Of a stretch of DNA of 64,000 nucleotides, positions 10,951-19,240 are shown one piece after another. Numbering within the stretch: position 1 is the first letter of the stretch; the number at the start of each line of letters is the position of its first letter. The position numbers and the translations under genes are program-made. The stretch comes from Glycine soja (taxonomy: Eukaryota; Streptophyta; Magnoliopsida; Fabales; Fabaceae): contig NW_021144018.1 of assembly GCF_004193775.1 (NCBI RefSeq), forward strand, positions 17,804 to 81,803, given 5' to 3'. A model generated the notes under the pieces. That model was not told the origin of the DNA and made no database searches. It saw nothing but the letters and a program-made list of their open reading frames with translations.

Positions 10951-11490
10951 AAAAAAAAAAAAAAAACAAACAAGAAAAAGAAATAAACAAATGATAATGA
11001 AAAAAAAAAAGGAAAAAAGAAAAAATAAGTTGTCAAGCTGAAAAACCAACATGCTTTTGAAAAGAGATGACTTCCAACTTTTCTTTGGAAAAATTCACTG
11101 ATCATAACTAGTTTTTGAAAAAATGTGTATACACCTGAAGGGTGAATGCTGTGAAGATTTTCCCAGACGCCCAAAATGGACTCGGATGAATGCACAAATT
11201 GATAAAAGAACATATTTTGGAAACGTTGGGTTGACTAAAATAGAGGAAATGAATCCTGAGCCCTAGCATCACATGACCATAAAAATTTGACACTTGAGTG
11301 TCCGCATAGGTGCATGCATAACCAGTTTTGCATAAAATTTCCAAATCGTCATTTTTGCATTTGTGTCATGGAAATAATGTGGGGCATCCCTTTTATCCTT
11401 GAACCAAACCAAACCCTGACATGTATCATGTCTAGCCATTCTACAAACCTTGATCCAAAATCATGACTCACTATAATCCTTACCCTCGGA
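10951..11490 (+). other. Non-coding stretch, A-rich at its start
   Basis: Bases 10951-11030 are purine-rich low-complexity sequence. From about 11035 the sequence pairs again with element 2 (up to 39670 on its minus strand), so 11035 marks one edge of the element 2 deletion. No gene seen. Confidence 0.5.
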
Positions 11491-11704
11491 AGCAAAAAAA
11501 GGAAAGAAGGAAATTTTCAAATCAAAGAGAAAGCAAAAAGAAAAGAAAGGAAATTCCCAATCAAAGAGTGGGAGAAAGCAAAAAGAAAAGAAAGGAAATT
11601 CCCAATCAAAGAGTGGGGGAAAGCAAAAAGAAAAGAAAGAAAATTCCCAACCAAAGAATGGGAGAAAGTAAAAAAGGAAGGAAAGAAAGTTCTTGATCAA
11701 ATAA
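11491..11704 (+). repeat. Purine-rich 45-bp tandem repeat, about 4.5 copies
   Basis: The unit reads AAAGCAAAAAGAAAAGAAAG then GAAATTCCCAATCAAAGAGTGGGAG. Because 45 is a multiple of three it leaves an open frame with a 15-residue period (ESKKKRKEIPNQRVG), which I do not take as a gene. The homologous block in element 2 is 38950-39225. Confidence 0.9.
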
Positions 11705-12367
11705 ACTAGAAGAAATGTGCTGAGAGGTCTTTGGACCGGACAATATCTGAACAATACAGAATTGTCACCAAATGAACAAAAAAAGAAGGAAAGGAAACCA
11801 CGACCTAAAATGGTCTTCTCCCTTTGATTACCAACCAAAATCCCGTGCGCTAGCGACCTTTTTTTCGCCCCGCACTAAACAAAAAAAACAGAAAAAGAAA
11901 AAGCCAGAAAAATCAAAAGCCAAAAACACACAAAAGCCGAAAGAAGAAACCACCAAAAGAACCCATTCCCAAGGGAAGCCCTATTGATCCATGATCACGC
12001 GTGTAATTTTTGATTTGATAGGAAATAATTTGCAAAGTCAAGTCATGACATATCTATGGTTCGGAATTAGGATGAAACACTTACCTGTGCGAGAGTGATA
12101 CACTTTGAGTGGATTTCTTCTATTTTTGTCGAACCCAGTGTTTCCTCTAAATGGTCATTTAGAAACGAAATGCTAACATCCAAAATCTCATTTATGGTTA
12201 TGGGAGATTTCATCAGCAGACTCTCCTTCCCTGGTAGGCGCATTGTTTGTCGCTCAAATCATATGCTGCTCTAAATCAGTTGGAATATTTGTCTCTTTGC
12301 TAAAGCATGTTTGCATTTTAGTGGAGAAAACACCGAGACTTTTTCAAGTCTCACAAGTTATCCAGAA
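11705..12367 (+). other. Non-coding stretch
   Basis: A-rich and low-complexity at 11870-11960. No gene or clear repeat. The sequence continues in element 2 (38300-38945, minus strand). Confidence 0.4.
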
Positions 12368-12404
12368 CTACGTAGGTCTGAGTTCCTCATTGGGGGATAC
12401 GTAG
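12368..12404 (+). promoter_or_regulatory. Nested stem motif CTACGTA...TACGTAG, copy 1 of element 1
   Basis: Outer arms CTACGTA and TACGTAG enclose GGTCTGAGTTCCTCATTGGGGGA. The flanks also repeat: TCACAAGTTATCCAGAA before, and GAGCAAGAGCCTCGCTTTTG then TCGACCAC after. The same module occurs at 12620, 16300 and 16574. Role unknown. Confidence 0.7.
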
Positions 12405-12619
12405 GAGCAAGAGCCTCGCTTTTGTCGACCACACCGCCTTTTGTCGCCATGACTCAAGAGCTGGTAGCCCGCGGAGACACCTTACGGTAATCCGCACCTC
12501 GTCATTCAGTGATCCCAAGTGTGATTGACAAGCAGAGACCAATATGGTCATCTGCGCCCTTTCCGGAGATGTCAGCATTTTCCGATGGAGACTTTTCAAG
12601 TCTCACAAGTTATCCAGAA

Positions 12620-12656
12620 CTACGTAGGTCTGAGTTCCTCATCGGAGGATACGTAG
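12620..12656 (+). promoter_or_regulatory. Nested stem motif, copy 2 of element 1
   Basis: Same outer arms as the copy at 12368, about 250 bp downstream and again preceded by TTTTCAAGTCTCACAAGTTA. The two copies form an internal direct repeat of roughly 100 bp. Confidence 0.7.
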
Positions 12657-12734
12657 GAGCGAGAGCTTTGCTTTTGTCGGCCGCCCCATAATCTTTGTCA
12701 TACTGACCCTGAGGTCATGTGACGCGCACCCTTT

Positions 12735-14640
12735 TGTCATCCAGAGGCGGCGGGCCCGATGACAAGCAGAGACCAAGTTTGGTCATTCTGCACCCATGAT
12801 ACGCGGAGATACCTTATGGTTATCCGCACCCCTTTGCCATTCAGACACAGTCCGATGGCACGCAGAGACCAAGTTTGGTCATTCTGCACACATGATACGC
12901 GGAGACACCTTATGGTTATCCGCACCCCTTTGCCATTCAGACACAGTCCGATGGCACGCAGAGACCAAGTTTGGTCATTCTGCACACATGATACGCGGAG
13001 ACACCTTACGGTTATCTGCACCCCTTTGCCATTCAGACACAGTTGTGTCCGATGGCAAGCAGAGACCAAGTCTGGTCATTCTGCACACATGATACGCGGA
13101 GATACCTTACGGTTATCCGCACCCCTTTGCTAGGCAGACACAGTTGTGTCCGATGGCAAGCAGAGACCAAGTTTGGTCATTCTGCACACATGATACGCGG
13201 AGATACCTTACGGTTATCCGCACCCCTTTGCTAGGCAGACACAGTTGTGTCCGATGGCAAGCAGAGACCAAGTTTGGTCATTCTGCACACATGATACGCG
13301 GAGATACCTTACGGTTATCCGCACCCCTTTGCTAGGCAGACACAGTTGTGTCCGATGGCAAGCAGAGACCAAGTTTGGTCATTCTGCACACATGATACGC
13401 GGAGATACCTTACGGTTATCCGCACCCCTTTGCTATTCAGACACAGTTGTGTCCGACGGCAAGCAGAGACCAAGTCTGGTCATTCTGCACACATGATACG
13501 CGGAGATACCTTACGGTTATCCGCACCCCTTTGCTAGGCAGACACAGTTGTGTCCGATGGCAAGCAGAGACCAAGTCTGGTCATTCTGCACACATGATAC
13601 GCGGAGATACCTTACGGTTATCCGCACCCCTTTGCTAGGCAGACACAGTTGTGTCCGATGGCAAGCAGAGACCAAGTTTGGTCATTCTGCACACATGATA
13701 CGCGGAGACACCTTACGGTTATCCGCACCCCTTTGCTAGGCAGACACAGTTGTGTCCGATGGCAAGCAGAGACCAAGTTTGGTCATTCTGCACACATGAT
13801 ACGCGGAGATACCTTACGGTTATCCGCACCCCTTTGCTAGGCAGACACAGTTGTGTCCGATGGCAAGCAGAGACCAAGTCTGGTCATTCTGCACACATGA
13901 TACGCGGAGATACCTTACGGTTATCCGCACCCCTTTGCTAGGCAGACACAGTTGTGTCCGATGGCAAGCAGAGACCAAGTTTGGTCATTCTGCACACATG
14001 ATACGCGGAGATACCTTACGGTTATCCGCACCCCTTTGCTAGGCAGACACAGTTGTGTCCGATGGCAAGCAGAGACCAAGTTTGGTCATTCTGCACACAT
14101 GATACGCGGAGATACCTTACGGTTATCCGCACCCCTTTGCTAGGCAGACACAGTTGTGTCCGATGGCAAGCAGAGACCAAGTCTGGTCATTCTGCACACA
14201 TGATACGCGGAGATACCTTACGGTTATCCGCACCCCTTTGCTAGGAAGACACAGTTGTGTCCGATGGCAAGCAGAGACCAAGTTTGGTCAGTCTGCACAC
14301 ATGATACGCGGAGATACCTTACGGTTATCTGCACCCCTTTGCCATTCAGGCACAGTTGTGTCCGATGGCAAGCAGAGACCAAGTTTGGTCATTCTGCACA
14401 CATGATACGCGGAGATACCTTACGGTTATCCGCACCCCTTTGCTAGGCAGACACAGTTGTGTCCGATGGCAAGCAGAGACCAAGTCTGGTCATTCTGCAC
14501 ACCTGATACGCGGAGATACCTTACGGTTATCCGCACCCCTTTGCTAGGCAGACACAGTTGTGTCCGATGGCAAGCAGAGACCAAGTTTGGTCATTCTGCA
14601 CCCATGATACGCGGAGATACCTTATGGTTATTCGCACCCA
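12735..14640 (+). repeat. 101-bp tandem array of element 1, about 19 copies, built of hairpins
   Basis: The first units (12740-13035) are shorter, near 90 bp; from 13043 the period is exactly 101 bp up to 14560. Each unit holds three inverted repeats: GCAGA GACCAA gt TTGGTC at TCTGC; an imperfect GCGGAGATACC ttac GGTTATCCGC; and TTGC...GCAA enclosing the perfect palindrome GACACAGTTGTGTC. The first unit instead has TTGTCATC...GATGACAA, the form seen in element 2. Substitutions are few, mostly T/C in CAAGTTTGG/CAAGTCTGG, so expansion was recent. Open frames here are repeat artefacts. Confidence 0.95.
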
Positions 14641-14689
14641 TTCTTTTGCTATCTGTAAGACAGAACGCTTGATAGCATGCAGGGGCTGA

Positions 14690-15018
14690 CACAGTCTCCT
14701 GCACCTTTTGTTCCTCCAGGAACAACAAAGTCATTTACATGCGGAAATTTCGTGGTCGCCCGCGACTCTCGTCAACCGAGAGGAGCGAAATTAGTGTCAT
14801 ACACTGATTTTCGGGGACCTTTGCTTGATGACATGCGACCATTCTTTGGTCCTTGCGAGGTGCTTGGCACCCATCATTAGGCAATTTGTGAAACTCCGGG
14901 AACAACAAAGTCATTTACATGCGGAGATTTTATGGTCACCCGCGACTCTCGTCAAATCGAGAGGGACGAAATTAGTGTCTTATCTTTACTTTTCTTTTAT
15001 CTCCAATAAAAGACAAGT
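14690..15018 (+). repeat. Direct repeat next to the 3' LTR containing a false LTR start
   Basis: AACAACAAAGTCATTTACATG occurs at 14721 and 14901, within blocks that share CGCGACTCTCGTCAA and CGAAATTAGTGTC. The first block continues at 14795 with TGTCATACACTGATTTTCGG and about 80 bp matching the first 100 bp of the true LTR (15032 on), including GACATGCGACCATTCTTTGG. So a diverged copy of the U3 start lies about 240 bp upstream of the real one. The same layout is in element 2 (35930-36130). Confidence 0.8.
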
Positions 15019-15031
15019 AAAGAGGGGCAAC
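15019..15031 (+). other. Polypurine tract of element 1
   Basis: AAAGAGGGGCAAC abuts the LTR start TGTCATACCC. The same 13 bases sit at the equivalent place in element 2. This is the expected primer for second-strand synthesis. Confidence 0.85.
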
Positions 15032-15174
15032 TGTCATACCCTAATTTCGTCCGGGGACCTTTGCTAGATGACATGCGACCATTCTTTGGTCCTTGTGAGG
15101 TGCTTGGCACCCATCATTAGGCAATTTGTGAAATTTCAGGACATGCCGGAAAACCAAAAAAATATTGATGCACA

Positions 15175-15360
15175 ATCCGTAAGTTTCCGTGACACACCGG
15201 AAATCAAAAGGAAGCATCGTTGCATAATTAAGTGAGGTTCCGTAACATTCCGTAAGTCAAAAAGGGGATGATTATGTAATTCGCAAGGTTCCGTAACATT
15301 ACGGAAAGAAAACAAGTATCGTTACGAAATTCGTAAGTTTCCGTAACTTTACGAAAAAAG
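15175..15360 (+). promoter_or_regulatory. Cluster of TCCGTAAC / TTACGGA words in U3
   Basis: CCGTAA or its complement TTACGG appears about eight times within 185 bp, in both orientations (for example TTCCGTAACATTACGGAAAG). Further copies lie downstream near 15660-15700. Element 2 LTRs have the same cluster (35500-35680 and 48810-49010). The position, 200-370 bp upstream of the TATA box, suggests an enhancer-like or silencing-related element; this is inference. Confidence 0.6.
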
Positions 15361-15484
15361 AATCACCAAAAAACAGCAGAGGGGGTGAACTTGGTAAAAA
15401 TGGGGGTGCAAATAGCACCCAGGCCCATTTGGGCCCTCCAGAAGATTCCTCCAGAAGGCGGTTGCTTCTGGAGGAAGCAACCCT

Positions 15485-15519
15485 GCTCGCCTGGGCGAGC
15501 TGAGCTCGCCTGGGCGAGC
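15485..15519 (+). repeat. Two 16-bp GC-rich hairpins, 19-bp period
   Basis: GCTCGCCTGGGCGAGC at 15485-15500 and again at 15504-15519, each a 7-bp stem with a TG loop. The same unit is present twice in one LTR of element 2 and once in the other, so copy number is unstable. Confidence 0.85.
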
Positions 15520-15547
15520 TGGGCGGCAACCACCTCCCCTATTTTGC

Positions 15548-15555
15548 TATAAATA
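15548..15555 (+). promoter_or_regulatory. TATA box of the element 1 LTR
   Basis: TATAAATA in the context TTTTGCTATAAATAGGGGAGG, conserved in all LTR copies that span it. Transcription would be expected to start about 30 bp downstream, putting the U3/R border near 15580. Confidence 0.75.
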
Positions 15556-15755
15556 GGGGAGGAAATGAAGAAGAAAAGGATCCCTCAGCCCCCTGGTTAT
15601 GTATTTCAGCTGTTTTGGGTGAAAAAAATTGTTTCCGTGAAGAAAATCCAAGCCAAGGTGCTTCCGTAACGCTTCCGAGATGTTTCCGTAAGCAAATCCG
15701 TGAAGGTTTTCGTCCGTTCTTCATCGTTCTTCATCCGTTCTTCGTTCTTCAACGG

Positions 15756-15761
15756 GTAAGT
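15756..15761 (+). promoter_or_regulatory. Splice-donor-like site in the LTR leader
   Basis: GTAAGT in CAACGG|GTAAGT, about 200 bp after the TATA box. The LTRs of element 2 keep CAACGG|GTAAGT although sequence just after it differs. In the 5' LTR this site would be in the transcript leader, so an intron in the untranslated region is possible. No acceptor has been identified. Confidence 0.4.
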
Positions 15762-16299
15762 TTTCGAATCCGAGACTTTCAATTCATTTCTTGTTTTTTT
15801 AAGCTTTCATCTTTATTTTCGATTTCTTTTCTTCCGTCTTTAACGCGCTTTTACCGTTTATTTAAGCCGTTTTCTCATCTAAATAATGATAAAATGAATT
15901 TCAACCGATCATTTGTGTTGTAATCTCATTTAATCACTTTTAAAATGAAATCTAACCGATCGTTCACGCTATAACCTCGGTTAAACCAAAAAAAGTAAAA
16001 TAATAATAAAATAATCAAAATATCTTGAAAAATAATAATAAAATAATCAAAATATCTTTGAATAAAATAAATTAAAAAAATCAATCGGACGTTTTTCTTT
16101 GGAAGTTTCCTTGAATGAATTGATTAATAACCAAAGTGAAACTAAGACTAAAATAGACTCACAAATCAAGTTTTGTCCGAAAATCACTAAAAACCGTTTT
16201 AAGGTCCAACGCCTTAAACGGTCCTCTTTGCTTTTATCGGTTAACATGGACCGTTCAAAAGCATAAAATCAACATGTAACTTTACCGCTTTTGCAAGAA

Positions 16300-16335
16300 C
16301 TACGTAGGTCTGAGTTCCTCATTGAGGATACGTAG
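16300..16335 (+). promoter_or_regulatory. Nested stem motif, copy 3 of element 1, in the LTR
   Basis: Outer arms CTACGTA/TACGTAG and inner arms CCTCA/TGAGG. Followed by AGCAAAAGCCCCGCTTTTG and TCGACCAC like the internal copies. Confidence 0.7.
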
Positions 16336-16370
16336 GAGCAAAAGCCCCGCTTTTGTCGACCACCCCAAGA

Positions 16371-16515
16371 GATCGTTAATGGTCCAATGCCTTAACGTTT
16401 CTCTCCTTTCAAAAACAAGAGGTCGTTAATGGTCCAACGCCTTAACGTTTCTCTCCTTTCAAAATCAAAAGACCGTTTAATGGTCCAACACCTTAAATGA
16501 CCTTTTGTTCAATAA
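16371..16515 (+). repeat. 50-bp tandem repeat in the LTR, three copies
   Basis: Starts at 16371 (GATCGTTAATGGTCCAA), 16421 (GGTCGTTAATGGTCCAA) and 16471 (GACCGTTTAATGGTCCAA), each followed by .GCCTTAA. The third is more diverged. Element 2 LTRs have only a single related AAGGCGTTGGACCTTAA block. Confidence 0.85.
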
Positions 16516-16573
16516 AAACATATTTTACAAAAAAGACAAAAATAACTTAACCAAACACTTTGTTCCGAAAGAA

Positions 16574-16617
16574 CTACGTAGGTCTGATTTTCTCATCCCA
16601 AATTGAGGAATACGTAG
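16574..16617 (+). promoter_or_regulatory. Nested stem motif, copy 4 of element 1, in the LTR
   Basis: CTACGTAGGTCTGATTTTCTC on the left and TTGAGGAATACGTAG on the right. The loop is longer than in the other copies but the outer 7-bp arms are perfect. Element 2 keeps this copy in both LTRs. Confidence 0.7.
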
Positions 16618-17550
16618 GAGCAAAGGGAAACACCCTTGTCGACCACAAAAAGAGAAAAATATAAAAAGGGTATAAAGGATATAGAGACATAAAAAGGGAA
16701 CATAAAAAATCAAAGTCATGTTTGCACATTCGATTAAAGGCTGCCGTCCCTTGGGGCGGACATGTGGGGTGCTAATACCTTCCCCGTGCGTAAATACAAC
16801 TCCCGAACCTTTCACTTAAAAGTTCGTAGATCGCGTCTTTTCCGGTTTTTCCGACGTTTTCCTCAAATAAACGTTGGTGGCGACTCCGCGCGTATTCCTT
16901 TCGTGGAACACGCATCCCGCGAGTCACGCGTCGCCCTCCCGCCGAAGGGTAGGTTGCGACACTATTTATGTGTCTTCCATTTTCGAGTTTGGAATTGTGA
17001 TTCATGATTGCCTAAGTGAGGACCCTCACGGCAATCCTTCATTCTCACCCTTTTTCGGAGCCCCATGAATGTTATTGCCTAGGGATGTTTATGTGTCTTC
17101 CATTTTCGAGTTTGGAGTTGTGATTCATGATTGCCTAAGTGAGGACCCTCAAGGCAATCCTCCATTCTCACCCTTTTTTGGAGCCCCATGAATATTATTG
17201 CCTAGCGCTGTTCATGTGTTCTCCAATTTCGAGTTTGGAGCTGTGTTTCATGATTGCCTATGTGAGGACCCTCAAGGCAATCCTCCATTCTCAACCTTTT
17301 TCGGAGCCCCATGAATGTTATTGCCTAGGGCTGTTCATGTGTCCTCCACTTTCGAGATTGGAGCTGTGTTTCATGATTTCCTAAGTGAGGACCCTCAAGG
17401 CAATCCTCCATTCTCACCCATTTTCGGAGTCCCATGAATGTTATTGCCTAGCGCTGTTCATGTGTCCTCCACTTTCGAGATTGGAGCTGTGTTTCATGAT
17501 TGCCTAAGTGAGGACCCTCAAGGCAATCCTCCATTCTCACCCTTTTTCGG

Positions 17551-19240
17551 AGCCCTATAAATGTTATTGCCTAGCGATGTTCATGTGTCCTCCATTTTCG
17601 AGTTTGGAATTGTGATTCATGATTGCCTAAGTGAGGACCCTCACGGCAATCCTTCATTCTCACCCTTTTTCGTAGCCCCATGAATGTTATTGCCTAGGGC
17701 TGTTTATGTGTCTTCCATTTTCGAGTTTGGAGTTGTGTTTCATGATTGCCTAAGTGAGGACCCTCAAGGCAATCCTCCATTCTCACCCTTTTTTGGAGCC
17801 CCATGAATGTTATTGCCTAGCGCTGTTCATGTGTTCTCCATTTTCGAGTTTGGAGCTGTGTTTCATGATTGCCTATGTGAGGACCCTCAAGGCAATCCTC
17901 CATTCTCAACCTTTTTCGGAGACCCATGAATGTTATTGCCTAGGGCTGTTCATATGTCCTCCACTTTCGAGATTGGAGCTATGTTTCATGATTTCCTAAG
18001 TGAGGACCCTCAAGGCAATCCTCAATTCTCACCCTTTTTCGGAGCCCCATGAATGTTATTGCCTAGCGCTGTTCTTGTGTCCTCCATTTTCGAGATTGGA
18101 GATGTGTTTCATGATTTCCTAATTTAGGACCCTCAAGGCAATCCTCCATTCTCACCCTTTTTCGGAGCCCCATGAATGTTATTGCCTAGCGCTGTTCGTG
18201 TGTCCTCCATTTTCGAGTTTGGAGCTGTGTTTCATCATTGCCTAAGTGAGGACCCTCAAGGCAATCCTCCATTCTCACCCTTTTTCGGAGCCCCATGAAT
18301 GTTATTGACTAGCGCTGTTCATGTGTCCTCCTTTTTCTAGTTTGGAGCTGTGTTTCATGATTGCCTAAGTGAGGACCCTCAAGGCAATCCTCCATTCTCA
18401 CCCTTTTTCGGAGCCCCATGAATGTTATTGCCTAGCGTTGTTCATGTGTCCTCCATTTTCGAGTTTGGAATTGTGTTTCATGATTGCCTAAGTGAGGACC
18501 CTCAAGGCAATCCTCCATTCTCACCCTTTTTCGGAGCCCCATGAATTTTATTGCCTAGCGTTGTTCATGTGTCCTCCATTTTGGAGTTTGGAGTTGTGTT
18601 TCATGATTGCCTAAGTGAGGACCCTGAAGGCAATCCTCCATTCTCACCCTTTTTCGGAGCCCCATGAATCTTATTGCCTAGTGCTGTTCATGTGTCCTCC
18701 ATTTTTTAGTTTGGAGCTGTGTTTCATGATTGCCTAAGTGAGGACCCTCAAGGCAATCCTCCATTCTCACCCTTTTTCGGAGCCCTATAAATGTTATTGC
18801 CTAGCGATATTCATGTGTCCTCCATTTTCGAGTTTGGAATTGTGATTCATGATTGCCTAAGTGAGGACCCTCACGGCAATCCTTCATTCTCACCCTTTTT
18901 CGGAGCCCCATGAATGTTATTGCCTAGGGCTGTTTATGTGTCTTCCATTTTCGAGTTTGGAGTTGTGTTTCATGATTGCCTAAGTGAGGACCCTCAAGGC
19001 AATCCTCCATTCTCACCCTTTTTTGGAGCCCCATGAATGTTATTGCCTAGCGCTGTTCATGTGTTCTCCATTTTCGAGTTTGGAGCTGTGTTTCATGATT
19101 GCCTATGTGAGGACCCTCAAGGCAATCCTCCATTCTCAACCTTTTTCGGAGACCCATGAATGTTATTGCCTAGGGCTGTTCATGTGTCCTCCACTTTCGA
19201 GATTGGAGCTGTGTTTCATGATTTCATAAGTGAGGACCCT
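17551..19240 (+). repeat. Higher-order repeat in the satellite, 1,230 bp (10 monomers)
   Basis: The diagnostic variant AGCCCTATAAATGTTATTG occurs at 17551 and 18781, exactly 1,230 bp apart. Neighbouring variants (GTAGCCCC/CGGAGCCCC, TGTTTATGTGTCTTCC, the TATGTGAGGACC monomer) follow in the same order in both. Confidence 0.8.

Larger units (their letters stand above)
1..16961 (+). mobile_element. Element 1: non-autonomous Tat/Ogre-like LTR retrotransposon, 5' end outside the window
   Basis: Bases 1-250 match 16712-16961 with no difference I could see, so they are the end of the 5' LTR and the 3' LTR. A primer binding site follows at 253 and a polypurine tract ends at 15031. Inside are relics of ORF1 and gag but no protease, reverse transcriptase, RNase H or integrase. 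An extra ORF upstream of gag and this type of primer site are traits of the Ogre/Tat branch of Ty3/gypsy. About 9 kb between gag and the 3' LTR is filled with tandem repeats. The element ends in satellite DNA; the base after the 3' LTR begins ctatt, the expected target duplication, whose partner lies outside the window. It could belong to the described soybean non-autonomous families that rely on autonomous partners, but I cannot name the family from sequence alone. Confidence 0.9.
15032..16961 (+). repeat. 3' LTR of element 1 (1,930 bp)
   Basis: Runs from TGTCATACCC to GGTTGCGACA, so it has TG...CA ends. It contains a U3 with repeated TCCGTAAC words, GC-rich hairpins, a TATA box at 15548, a splice-donor-like site at 15756, a three-fold 50-bp repeat and two nested stem motifs. 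It is about 260-280 bp longer than the LTRs of element 2; the outer parts match and the middle (about 15770-16560) differs, so the two belong to different LTR subfamilies. Confidence 0.95.

Noticed and set aside
12735..14640. Series of 63-residue open frames (MCPMASRDQVWSFCTHD type).
   Set aside because: Produced by the 101-bp tandem repeat; the frame changes between units since 101 is not a multiple of three.
6032..15031. Reverse transcriptase, RNase H, integrase or protease remnants between gag and the 3' LTR.
   Set aside because: I looked for the usual motifs (YMDD/YVDD-like, DTG/DSG, HHCC and DDE contexts) in the frames given and found none; the space is taken by non-coding repeats.
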